From: DATHTC01 sp963746805
Lineage (GTDB): Bacteria; Actinomycetota; Thermoleophilia; Gaiellales; Gaiellaceae
DNA length: 64,000 bases
NCBI GenBank assembly: GCA_963746805.1
Contig: CAVVCQ010000008.1
Coordinates: forward strand, 806,001 to 870,000
Direction of reading: 5' to 3'
In this document: piece by piece, positions 34,868 to 42,824 of the stretch
How the letters are laid out: every line of letters begins with the position of its first letter
Numbering within the stretch: position 1 is the first letter of the stretch
Program-made: the position numbers and the translations under genes
Notes under the pieces: model-generated
Databases searched by the model: none
What the model was told of the DNA's origin: nothing
What the model saw: the letters and a program-made list of their open reading frames with translations, nothing else

Positions 34868-35575
34868 GTGCGCTACCGCTTCGTGGACTGCCGCTGGACG
34901 CTCGTCGACCCCGAGGCCGGGCGGCGCGCCTACCTCACCGCGCACATCCCAGGTGCGGCGTTCCTCGACCTCGAGACCGAGCTCTCGTCGGCACCCGGCC
35001 GCGACGGCCGGCACCCACTGCCCGAGCCCGAGACATTCGCGGTCGCCGCGGGCCGCGCCGGGATCGACCGGAGCACGCACGTCGTCGCCTACGGCTCGCC
35101 CGGCGCCGAGCGCCTGTGGTGGCTGCTTCGCCACTTCGGCCACGACGACTGCTCGGTCCTCGTCGGCGGGATCGAGGCGTGGGGCGGGGCGCTCCGCGGC
35201 GGCGACGAGACGATCGAGCCCGCCGTGTTCGTCCCGGACGAGCCCGCCGGTGACATCGCCTCGGTCGACGAGATCGCGTCGCGGCTCGACGACCCCGCGC
35301 TCGTGCTCGTGGACACGCGGACAGCGCCGCGCTTCCGCGGCGAGCCGAACGCGATCGACGTCGAGCCGGGCCGGATCCCGTCCGCCCGCAACGCGCCGTG
35401 GGAGGAGCCGCTGCCGCCGCTCCCGGAGGGCGAGGTGATCGCCTACTGCGGCTCGGGCGTGACCGCCTGCGTCGTCCTCCACCGCCTCTGGCTCGCAGGC
35501 CGGATCGGCCGCCTCTATCCGGGCTCGTGGAGCGAGTGGGAGCAGCGCCCCGAGCTGCCGCGCGCCCGCGGCTAG
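34868..35575 (+). CDS. Sulfurtransferase with two rhodanese domains
   Basis: The 235-residue protein (GTG start) has tandem rhodanese domains. The N-terminal one (FVDCRWTLVDPEAGRRAYLTAHIPGA ... VVAYGSPGAERLWW) lacks the active Cys. The C-terminal one (VLVDTRTAPRFRGE ... VIAYCGSGVTACVV) keeps the catalytic loop CGSGVTAC. It likely transfers sulfane sulfur (thiosulfate or 3-mercaptopyruvate sulfurtransferase). Its stop shares CTAG with the DUF2199-like gene. Confidence 0.9.
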   Translation: MRYRFVDCRWTLVDPEAGRRAYLTAHIPGAAFLDLETELSSAPGRDGRHPLPEPETFAVAAGRAGIDRSTHVVAYGSPGAERLWWLLRHFGHDDCSVLVGGIEAWGGALRGGDETIEPAVFVPDEPAGDIASVDEIASRLDDPALVLVDTRTAPRFRGEPNAIDVEPGRIPSARNAPWEEPLPPLPEGEVIAYCGSGVTACVVLHRLWLAGRIGRLYPGSWSEWEQRPELPRARG

Positions 35576-36066
35576 TGCAGGTTCAGCTCGGCGATCCGGC
35601 GCACGCGGTCGAGGGTGATCCCGGCCCGCTGCTCGTGCACGAGCGGGTGGTCGGCGTCGTGGAGGACGAGCTGGGGCCGGAGCTCGAGCTCGGTCGTGAC
35701 GACGTCGACCGCGAGGCCGCGGGTGTCCGGGTAGCCGGACGGGGAGTTGGCGAGCCAGCCGAAGTACGGGGGCTCCTCCGTCCGCGCCGGGTCGTCCCAG
35801 AGCTCGAGCACCCGCTCGAACGAGCGCTTGCTGAGTGACGACCACAGGCCGTAGCGGAAGTCGTCCTCCGCGTCGAGCACGGGAATCGTCAGCAGGCCGC
35901 GGATGAAGTAGTTCCGGTCGCCCGCGTCGTCCGTCCAGACGCAGATGTCCTCGGAGAGCCAGTCATCGGGTGCGCCCGGCCCGTCCCAGTATCGGGGCGC
36001 GGACGACCCGTAGTCGTGTGGGAGCCCCTCGTGCTCCTCGCCGCAGACGCTGCAGCGCCAGCGCAC
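35572..36066 (-). CDS. DUF2199-type protein
   Basis: The GTG at 36066 overlaps the HNH stop and gives 164 residues. It starts with a zinc-knuckle-like MRWRCSVCGEEHEGLP and continues with DDWLSEDICVWTDDAGDRNYFIRGLLTIPV and LWSSLSKRSFERVLELWDDP, which fits the DUF2199 family. The function is unknown. A longer in-frame reading upstream through HNH is a shadow and is rejected. Confidence 0.8.
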   Translation of the reverse strand: MRWRCSVCGEEHEGLPHDYGSSAPRYWDGPGAPDDWLSEDICVWTDDAGDRNYFIRGLLTIPVLDAEDDFRYGLWSSLSKRSFERVLELWDDPARTEEPPYFGWLANSPSGYPDTRGLAVDVVTTELELRPQLVLHDADHPLVHEQRAGITLDRVRRIAELNLH

Positions 36067-36599
36067 TACGCGGCGGCGGAGCGCTTCCTCGTGTTGGTCC
36101 CGTAGCCGGAGAGGTACGGCTCCCAGCGGTCGGGGATCCGCGGTGCCGCGATCTGAATGAAGAGCACCGGCGCCGGCGGCCGCGGCCGTACGGAGAGCGT
36201 CATCTGCGTCTCCTCGAGCAGCCGGTCGCCCTTCTTGTGGTTGCACGAGGCGCAGCTCGTGACGACGTTCTCCCAGGACGACTCGCCGCCGCGGCTGCGC
36301 GGGACGACGTGGTCGAGCGTGAGGCGACCGCTGCTCGTGCCGCAGTAGACGCAGCGCCAGCCGTCGCGGGCGAACAGGGCGCGGCGGGAGATCTTGCGCT
36401 GGACGGCGCGGGGGACTCGGACGTAGGCGACGAGGCGGATCACATGCGGCCACGGAAACGTGTCCGAGGCCGCGTGGAGTGGTCGATCCAGCTCTTCGAT
36501 CACTTCGGCCTTCCCCTTGTAGACGAGCACGTGGGCCCGCCGCACCGAAGTGACGTTGAGCGGCTCGTAGCTGGCATTCAGAACGAGGACCTGCTTCAA
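36066..36599 (-). CDS. HNH endonuclease
   Basis: This 177-residue protein has the N-terminal segment VLVLNASYEPLNVTSVRRAHVLVYKGKAEVIEE and an HNH core: CVYCGTSSGRLTLDHVVPRSRGG with two Cys and the catalytic Asp-His, and then WENVVTSCASCNHKKGDR with the second Cys pair. The domain set is a common chromosomal HNH protein in actinobacteria. It is probably a nuclease of unknown target rather than a restriction enzyme, since no methylase is nearby. Confidence 0.9.
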   Translation of the reverse strand: MKQVLVLNASYEPLNVTSVRRAHVLVYKGKAEVIEELDRPLHAASDTFPWPHVIRLVAYVRVPRAVQRKISRRALFARDGWRCVYCGTSSGRLTLDHVVPRSRGGESSWENVVTSCASCNHKKGDRLLEETQMTLSVRPRPPAPVLFIQIAAPRIPDRWEPYLSGYGTNTRKRSAAA

Positions 36600-36644
36600 C
36601 CTGGCCGAACCGTAGCACCCGGCCGGGCCGGATCCGACGCGTTT

Positions 36645-37122
36645 CTAACCCGCCATCGCGCGCTCGACCGCCTCCTGCTCCTCGGGCGAGAGAGCCACGG
36701 GCGCGCGGCCCCGGTCGAGCTCCTTCACGTAGATCCTGGCGTAGTCGCGGCCCTGGATCGCGCTGAGGACGACCCCGGTTCGCGACGAGTCGAGGACCGC
36801 CACGGACGCCGACTGCTGGCCGCCCGTCCCCTGGTAGGCGTCGTAGCGGACGATCGACGTGCGCGCGAGGGAGCCGTCGATGCGGCGGTCGACCCGCGCC
36901 AGGCCGGCGGCGACCTCGTCCACGGCCTTGTGCAGGTCGTCGATCCGCGCCTGCAGCGAGACGGCGAAGTCGACCACGTCGGCGCGCGCCGCCGCCGAGC
37001 AGCACGCCCTGCGCCGACCGCACCCGGCGCAGCGCGAGCCAGGCCAGGAAGGCGGCGACGAGCGCGCCCAGCGCGACGGCGACGGCCCCGACGGCGATCC
37101 ACGCTGCGACCTCGGCGGTCAT
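36645..37122 (-). CDS. DUF4446-like membrane-anchored protein, frameshifted
   Basis: The N-terminal part (ATG 37122) is a transmembrane helix (AAWIAVGAVAVALGALVAAF) plus RVRSAQGVLLGGG. The C-terminal part, in another frame, reads VDFAVSLQARIDDLHKAVDEV then SIVRYDAYQGTGGQQSASVAVLDS, the DUF4446 signature. The two halves join if one base is removed in the GC-rich stretch at about 36981-36997. The family is found beside chromosome-partition or cell-wall genes; function unknown. I regard the gene as intact in the organism. Confidence 0.7.
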
Positions 37123-37179
37123 TCGCGCAAGGGTAGAACCCGTCCGCCCGGGCCGGAGCGGTGAAGCCGGTACCGCTTC

Positions 37180-37512
37180 AAAGCGACAAAGCAACAGTCT
37201 GTTACTAAGTCGCGTTTCAAGCGTACAGGGTCCCGGAGCGATCGGACGGGCGGGATCGCCGCGTGCCCCGTCCAGGGGCACAGCGCATCCCGCCCGTCAC
37301 GACACGCCAGTGCCGATGAGAGCCGGGTTCCTGGCCGGAGCGCCCGCACCGCCAGGTGCGCGCGCGCAGGCCGTTCGAACATGCCGGCCACTGCAACGCG
37401 AGACAGCCACTCGGCCGAAGGGCGGTTCATCCGCCCGAGAGGCCACGCCGAGGCGACTCGAAGCCCTGAGGTAGAAGGAGGGGGCTCGTGGGGGAACCAT
37501 GGGTTCCCCCAC
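37180..37512 (-). repeat. Structured intergenic repeat family, copy 2
   Basis: The gene-free stretch 37123-37517 consists of this element in reverse orientation plus about 57 bases with no visible signal. Its terminal palindrome is at 37488-37512. Relative to copy 1 the loop of the GTGCCCC/GGGGCAC hairpin and the GGCC hairpin differ while the stems are kept. The far end (37180-37230) carries a tail, in element orientation TTGAAA...ACAG-CTGTTGCTTTGTCGCTTT, that is shared with copy 3 but not copy 1. Confidence 0.8.
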
Positions 37513-37517
37513 GCCGG

Positions 37518-38672
37518 CTAGGGAGGAGTCAATGTGAAAATGACGGGGTACGTCGCCGAGTTGTTCTGCGTCCGCTGCTCGCCCGGGACCGCTGCAACCT
37601 GGACGACGACGTTCGTCTTCTGCGCGAACTGGACGATCTGGCCGAGGTTGCGGAAGACGACCGTCTTGCGCTCGCCCGCGTCGATGATGTCGATCGTCGC
37701 GGTCTTCTCGATCGGGCGCGGGCTCTGCTCGACGCGCAGCGTCACCTTGACCTGCACCTCCTGCGAGTTGCCCGAGTTCTCGACGGTGGCCTCGAACGCG
37801 AGGTCGGCGGTCGCCACGATCGTGTTGTCCTCGTCCGTCCGCAGCACCTGCCCACTCGGGAGCGCCCGCGTCTGCACGAGGCTGTTGCCGTGCAGGCCGG
37901 TCGGCGTGCCGCCGGTCGACGCGCCGCGAATTCGGTCGAGGACCGGCGTCATCGCGCGCGCCGTGGCCAGGTCGGGTGTCGTCAGGAACACGGACTGCGG
38001 CACCTCCACGCCCGCGATGTCCTCCTGCCGCAGCGTCGCGACCGCCGGCACGCGGAAGAGGTCCTCCCACATCACGTCGCTCGCCACGAAGCGCCGCATC
38101 TGCGTCGCGAGCAACTCGCCGGCCTCTTCGCGGTCGGCGTTCTGCGCCGACGTGGTCTGCTGGAACGCGTCCTGGAGGCGGCGCAGGCCGACCGTCCGCT
38201 CCTCGAGCGCGATCACGGCCTGCTGGTGCTCGTCGCGGAGCGGCCCCGGCGGCGACAGCTCCCGCGCCCGGGTCGCGCCCTGCAGCTGCTGCTGGGCCAG
38301 CTGGTCGAGCCGGTTCTGGAGCTGCTGCGCGCGGATCCCCGGCGTCGTCAGCAGCGTGTTGAGCTGTCGCCCGACCTGCTCCGAGTCCTCCGCGATCTGG
38401 CCGATGTCGGTCATGTAGTCGCGGTACGCGTCGCGCTTGCTGTCGCTGCGGCAGCCCTGGATCCAGAAGACGAGCAGGACGACGACGAAGATCGCCGCCG
38501 CGACGAGGCCGACGAGCCGGCTGAGGGAGCCGATGTTGGCCGGCGGCCGGATCGGCGGCCGGCGAGGCGGACGACCCGAGGGGCCGTCGCCGCCGCGGCG
38601 GCGAGGCGCCGTCTCCTGCGTCGCCGGCTCCTCGAAGAAATCGAACTCGATGTCGTCGTCGCGCTGGCTCAT
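37518..38672 (-). CDS. Membrane-anchored protein with long coiled-coil exterior region
   Basis: The ATG at 38672 gives 384 residues. A charged, Pro-rich cytoplasmic N-terminus (residues 1-48) is followed by a transmembrane helix at about 50-72 (LVGLVAAAIFVVVLLVFW), then a helical region rich in Gln (LQNRLDQLAQQQLQGATRAREL) and a C-terminal beta-rich domain (TADLAFEATVENSGNSQEVQVKVTLRVEQ). No catalytic motif. It is divergent from the kinase at the head of the cell-envelope locus; a role in envelope growth is an inference from position. Confidence 0.75.
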   Translation of the reverse strand: MSQRDDDIEFDFFEEPATQETAPRRRGGDGPSGRPPRRPPIRPPANIGSLSRLVGLVAAAIFVVVLLVFWIQGCRSDSKRDAYRDYMTDIGQIAEDSEQVGRQLNTLLTTPGIRAQQLQNRLDQLAQQQLQGATRARELSPPGPLRDEHQQAVIALEERTVGLRRLQDAFQQTTSAQNADREEAGELLATQMRRFVASDVMWEDLFRVPAVATLRQEDIAGVEVPQSVFLTTPDLATARAMTPVLDRIRGASTGGTPTGLHGNSLVQTRALPSGQVLRTDEDNTIVATADLAFEATVENSGNSQEVQVKVTLRVEQSPRPIEKTATIDIIDAGERKTVVFRNLGQIVQFAQKTNVVVQVAAVPGEQRTQNNSATYPVIFTLTPP

Positions 38673-38751
38673 GCCGCTGGAAAGCCGCGTCACTCTATCC
38701 CGTCCGTCGGTCGGGGCAGGAAAGCCCGCGTCGAAGGGAAACCGGTTCTGG

Positions 38752-40386
38752 GTGTCGCATGGGGCCGTAGCAGCCGCCGCGCCGGGCGCGCGCGAGCACC
38801 TGGTCCTGAACCGGTACCGGCCCGTTCGGCCCCTCGGCAGCGGCGGCTCGGGCTCTGTCTGGCTCGCCCGCGACGAGGCGTCCGGACTGGACGTCGCGCT
38901 CAAGCTCGTCGCGCGCGAGGGCAAGGCAGGCGCCCGCGCCGAGCGGGAGGCGGTCGCCGCCGCGCGCCTGCGCCACGAACGCTGCCTCCGCTGCTACGGC
39001 GTCGGGCGCGACGAAGGTCATGTCTACATCGCCTACGAGTACGTGCCGGGCAGGACGCTCCGCGAGGCGATGCGCGAGGGCCGGCTCGACGACGCGCGGG
39101 CGGTCGAGGCGGCGGCACAGGTCCTCGACGGGCTCGCGCACGCGCACGCGCGCGGGATCGTCCACCGCGACGTGAAGCCGGCGAACGTGTTGCTCCGCGA
39201 CGGGCCCGGCGTCGAGATCAGCATCCTCGACTTCGGCCTGGCCCAGTTCGACGCGGCGGAGACGCTGACGAACGCCGGGGACGTGCCCGGGACGCTCGCC
39301 TACATCTCGCCGGAGCGGCTCGGCGGCGACACGGCGACGCCGGCCGCGGACGTGTGGGCCGTCGGCGTGCTCCTCTGGGAGGCGCTCGCGGGCGGGCACC
39401 CGTTCTGGAAGGGCTCCGCCCTCGAGACGGCCCGCGCGATCGAGCGCGGATCGGCATCCCTCGGCACGATGCGGCCCGACCTGCCGAAGCACCTGGTCGC
39501 GGCGGTCGACCGTGCCCTGGCCGTCGACCCGCGCCGCCGCCCGCGGGCCGAGGAGCTCGCCGCAGCACTGCGCCGTGCGGCCGCATCACGGCGGCCGGCT
39601 CGCGTCCCGCGAGTGGCCCTGCTCGGGCGGCTCGACCTCCGTGGAGCGGCCGAGCGGACACCGGCCGACCGCGTCGCGCCCGCCGCGCTGACGGGGATCG
39701 CAGCCGCAGCGGGCGCCGCCGCGTTGCCCTTCTTCCCGACGGGCGCGGCGCTCGCGCTCGGCGCCGCGACGGGCCTGCTCTCCCTCCGCAACCCGCGCAT
39801 CGCCCTCGGCCTCGCCCTCGCGCTCCCCGTGCTCCCGCTCGGCAACCACTCGCTCGGCCTCGCGGTCGCGTATGCGGTCGCCGCCGCCGGCTGGCTCCTC
39901 CTCTTCCTGCGCGAGCCGCGCTGGGCGCTGCTCCCGGCTCTCGGGCCCGTGCTCGCGCCGTTCGGCCTGCTCGGGCTGCTGCCGCTCGCGCTCCGGCCGC
40001 TCCGCTCGCCCGTCCGCCGCGCGGCCGCCGCGGTCGCCGGGGTCGCGCTCGCCGCCGCCGCCGCGGGGTGGACGCGCGAGTCGCTGCCCTTCGACACCGG
40101 GACCGTGCCCCTCGGCCTCGGCGTCAACGGGAGCGACGACGCGGTCGCGGTCGCCGGCGCGCTCCTCGGCGCCGCGGGGGAGGCGCCGCACCTCATCGCC
40201 GCAGCAGCGGTGCTCGCCGCCGTGGCCGCCGCGCTGCCGTACGCCCGCGGCCGCTGGCAGGCGACCTTCGTCGCCGCCGGCCTCCTGGCGGGGCTGCTCC
40301 TCGCGGCTCCGGCCGCTGCCGCGCTGCCGATCGTCGCGGCAGCGTGGCTCACGTGGGCAAGCTGCCTCGTACGACCCGCGACTTAG
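38752..40386 (+). CDS. Serine/threonine kinase with a multi-span membrane tail
   Basis: The GTG at 38752 gives 544 residues. The kinase domain occupies about residues 20-275: glycine loop LGSGGSGSVW, Lys in VALKLV, catalytic HRDVKPANVLL, DFG in ILDFGLAQ and the APE-equivalent YISPERL. Beyond residue 310 the protein is nearly all hydrophobic, with about seven or eight predicted helices, unlike the single-span PknB type. It lies directly upstream of fhaA. The substrate is probably one of the FHA or cell-wall proteins nearby. Confidence 0.85.
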   Translation: MSHGAVAAAAPGAREHLVLNRYRPVRPLGSGGSGSVWLARDEASGLDVALKLVAREGKAGARAEREAVAAARLRHERCLRCYGVGRDEGHVYIAYEYVPGRTLREAMREGRLDDARAVEAAAQVLDGLAHAHARGIVHRDVKPANVLLRDGPGVEISILDFGLAQFDAAETLTNAGDVPGTLAYISPERLGGDTATPAADVWAVGVLLWEALAGGHPFWKGSALETARAIERGSASLGTMRPDLPKHLVAAVDRALAVDPRRRPRAEELAAALRRAAASRRPARVPRVALLGRLDLRGAAERTPADRVAPAALTGIAAAAGAAALPFFPTGAALALGAATGLLSLRNPRIALGLALALPVLPLGNHSLGLAVAYAVAAAGWLLLFLREPRWALLPALGPVLAPFGLLGLLPLALRPLRSPVRRAAAAVAGVALAAAAAGWTRESLPFDTGTVPLGLGVNGSDDAVAVAGALLGAAGEAPHLIAAAAVLAAVAAALPYARGRWQATFVAAGLLAGLLLAAPAAAALPIVAAAWLTWASCLVRPAT

Positions 40387-40419
40387 AATCGAGGGGTCGG
40401 GAAGTACCCTGGCGCCCCC

Positions 40420-41193
40420 ATGCTCCGGACCATCGAACAGAAGCTCGAGTCGCTCTTCGAGGGCATCTTCGGCCGCGCGTTCCGCACGAACGTGCAGCCG
40501 GTCGAGCTCGCGCGCAAGCTCCAGAAGGAGATGGACGAGCACAAGAACGTGTCCGTTTCGCGCGTGTACGTCCCGAACGAGTACTCCATCTACCTCTCGC
40601 CGCAGGACCGCGAGCAGTTCTCCGACTACGAGGCGTCCCTCGCCGACGAGCTCCAGGGCTACCTGGCCGAGCACGCGCGCCGGGAGAGCTACGCGCTCCT
40701 CTCCTCGCCGAAGGTCGTGTTCCACACGGACGACGATCTGGACGTCGGCGAGTTCGGGATCGCGACCCGGATGGTCCAGCCCGAGCGGCGAACGCGCCCG
40801 CAGCGCGACGAGCCGGAAGGGCAGGCCGAGTCCGGGCACACGATGGTCTACAAGCCGCGCCAGCAACCGACCGAGGCGGTGTCGGCCGCCGAGCTCGGGG
40901 TCGAGCAGGAGCGGGCCGCACTCGCCTGGGACGGCCAGCGGCTGCAGGTCGAGCAGCGGCGCGTGCTCATCGGCCGCTCGCGCGAGTGCGACGTCCAGCT
41001 CGCCGACCCGAACGTGTCGCGCCGCCACGCCGAGCTGCGCCAGGAAGGGGCCTCGTACTGGATCGTCGACCTCGACTCGACCAACGGGATCGAGGTCAAC
41101 GGACGCAAGCTGAAGCGGTCGAAGCTGGAGAGCGGCGACCGGGTCACGCTCGGCTCGACGGAGCTCGTCTTCACCCGGGAGCGGGCGGCGTGA
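40420..41193 (+). CDS. fhaA: FhaA-like protein (DUF3662 plus FHA domain)
   Basis: This 257-residue protein has an N-terminal DUF3662 domain (EQKLESLFEGIFGRAFRTNVQPVELARKLQKEMD) and a C-terminal FHA domain (VLIGRSRECDVQLADPNVSRRHAEL ... DLDSTNGIEVNGRKL) with phosphothreonine-binding Arg, Ser, His and Asn residues. In mycobacteria FhaA binds phosphorylated MviN and regulates peptidoglycan synthesis. The gene order kinase-fhaA-fhaB-PP2C-ftsW-pbpA-pknB matches the mycobacterial locus. Confidence 0.92.
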   Translation: MLRTIEQKLESLFEGIFGRAFRTNVQPVELARKLQKEMDEHKNVSVSRVYVPNEYSIYLSPQDREQFSDYEASLADELQGYLAEHARRESYALLSSPKVVFHTDDDLDVGEFGIATRMVQPERRTRPQRDEPEGQAESGHTMVYKPRQQPTEAVSAAELGVEQERAALAWDGQRLQVEQRRVLIGRSRECDVQLADPNVSRRHAELRQEGASYWIVDLDSTNGIEVNGRKLKRSKLESGDRVTLGSTELVFTRERAA

Positions 41194-41696
41194 TCGTCGC
41201 GGACTCGATCTCCGTCGACGAGCTGCTGCTCATCCTCAAGGTGGCCTTCCTCGTGCTGCTCTACCTCTTCATCTGGCGCATCGTGCGCACCGCGAGCCGC
41301 GAGCTGACGACGTCCGGCGGGGGGCGCGCGATGACGAACGAGTCGATGGTGCTCGCACCCGGGCAGGCGGCCTCGCTCGGCCTGAACCGACGCGGCGGCG
41401 GCGACCTGGTCGTCGTCCGCAGCAGCACGCTCCGCACCGGCGAGCGCTTCCCACTCGACGCGCAGGCGCTCACCGTCGGCCGCTCGGGGAACAACGACCT
41501 CGAGCTGAGCGGCGACCAGTACGCCTCGGCCCAGCACGCGCGGATCGAGCCGCGCGGGGCCGACGTCTGGGTCGAGGACGACGGCTCGACGAACGGGACC
41601 TTCGTGAACGGCCGGCGGATCGAGGCGCCGCAGCGGCTCGCGCCGGGCGACGTCGTGCGCGTCGGCGAGACCGAGTTGCGGTACGAGGCCGCGTGA
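41190..41696 (+). CDS. fhaB: FhaB/FipA-like membrane FHA protein
   Basis: The GTG at 41190 overlaps the fhaA stop. The 168-residue product has an N-terminal transmembrane helix (LLILKVAFLVLLYLFIWRIV) and a C-terminal FHA domain (LTVGRSGNNDLELSGDQYASAQHARIE ... DDGSTNGTFVNGRRI). It reads phosphothreonine marks at the membrane and, by analogy, recruits division or elongation proteins to kinase signals. Confidence 0.92.
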   Translation: MIVADSISVDELLLILKVAFLVLLYLFIWRIVRTASRELTTSGGGRAMTNESMVLAPGQAASLGLNRRGGGDLVVVRSSTLRTGERFPLDAQALTVGRSGNNDLELSGDQYASAQHARIEPRGADVWVEDDGSTNGTFVNGRRIEAPQRLAPGDVVRVGETELRYEAA

Positions 41697-42752
41697 TGGG
41701 GCTCGGACGCCACACCGCCGTGTCGGACACGGGCCGCAAGCGCCGGCACAACGAGGACTCCTACGTCGTGCGGCCGCCGCTCTTCGCCGTCGCCGACGGG
41801 ATGGGCGGCGCACAGGCGGGCGAGGTCGCCTCGCGGCTCGCGGTCGAGGCGATCGCCGACGACGATGGCGCGGGCGACGGCGAGGGGCGCGTGGCCGCGC
41901 TCGTCCGCGAGGCCAACCGCCGCGTCTACGAGCACGCCGGCTCCGACAGCGCCACCTCCGGGATGGGAACGACGATGACGATCGCCCTCGTCGAGAACGG
42001 CACGGTCGCGATCGGCCACGTCGGCGACTCGCGGGCCTATCTCGTCCGCGACGGCATGCTCGAGCAGCTCACGCAGGACCACTCGCTCGTCGCCGAGCTG
42101 ATCCGCAGCGGCAAGCTCTCCCCGGAGGAGGCGGAGTCGCACCCGCAGCGCTCGGTGATCACGCGCGCCCTCGGCACCGACCCCGACGTCGACGTCGACA
42201 CGTACACGATCGAGTCGCAGCCGGGCGACGTGTTCCTGCTCTGCTCGGACGGCCTCACCTCGATGGTCGGTGACGCGGCGATCCTCGAGGCGATCGAGGA
42301 GCACCGCCGCGACCTCGACGGCGCCGCGCGGGAGCTCGTCGTGCGCGCCAACCGCGGCGGCGGCGAGGACAACATCACCGTCGTGTTCTTCGAGATCGCC
42401 GAGGACGGCGCTGCCGCGCCGGAGGAGACGGCCGTCCTGCCGGCGGTGGACGAGCCGGAGCCCGAACGGGAGCCGGACGACGACACGCTCGACGAGCTCG
42501 ACCGCGTCCCGGCGGTGAACACGCAGGTGTTCAAGGCCGAGGAGCTGGAGGCGGCGGTCGCCGCGGCGCCGGCGAAGAAGCGCCGCAGCCGCATGGACCG
42601 CGTCGCGGCGCGTGTCCTGGCCACTGTCGTCGTCCTCGCGGTGGTCGCGGGGATCGTGCTCCTCGTCGTCTGGGGCCTCCGCAAGTGCCCGTCCGGCAGT
42701 ACGCGTTCCGCCGCGATCACGCGGCGGCTGCGCGTCCTCAGTCGCGCCATAG
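41696..42752 (+). CDS. PP2C-type serine/threonine phosphatase (PstP-like), end uncertain
   Basis: ATG 41696 (or GTG 41693) starts a PP2C domain: SDTGRKRRHNEDSYVV, VADGMGGAQAGEVAS, TLALVENGTVAIGHVGDSRAYL-like strand (actual IALVENGTVAIGHVGDSRA), LCSDGLTSMV and RGGGEDNITVVF, all with the metal-binding Asp residues. A transmembrane helix follows at about residues 303-325. The frame has no stop: it continues past ftsW and merges with pbpA up to 45580. If one base were removed near 42690-42740, a TAG at 42750 would end the gene inside the structured repeat copy 2. The end given is that inferred stop. The phosphatase reverses the local kinases. Confidence 0.85.
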
Positions 42753-42790
42753 CTCGCTATGGCGCTCCCTGCGTCCTTGCATCCTTGGTG
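42710..42790. repeat. Structured intergenic repeat, copy 2 (relative of the 19960 element)
   Basis: Two perfect hairpins lie here: CCGCCGCG-ATCA-CGCGGCGG and GCGCCATAG-CTCG-CTATGGCGC. They sit between the blocks CGCGTCCTCAG and CTCCCTGCGTCCTTGC, both found exactly in the element at 19960-20070 on the other strand, where the enclosed hairpin has a different sequence. The element straddles the PP2C end; an ATG at 42759 inside it is probably not the ftsW start. Confidence 0.6.
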
Positions 42791-42824
42791 CTCGGCCGAA
42801 GCGGGGCAGCCCACCGGACTGACG

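Noticed and set aside
36066..36599. HNH protein as part of a restriction or defence system
   Set aside because: No methyltransferase, helicase or other defence gene adjoins it, and the protein type is common in actinobacterial core chromosomes.
33702..37517. Insertion sequence or transposon responsible for the large repeats
   Set aside because: No transposase or recombinase gene or clear target-site duplication is visible near any copy, although a non-autonomous element moved in trans cannot be excluded.
42759..42824. ATG 42759 as the ftsW start
   Set aside because: It lies inside the structured repeat and adds 22 residues with no resemblance to SEDS N-termini. ATG 42825 follows directly with a normal first helix.
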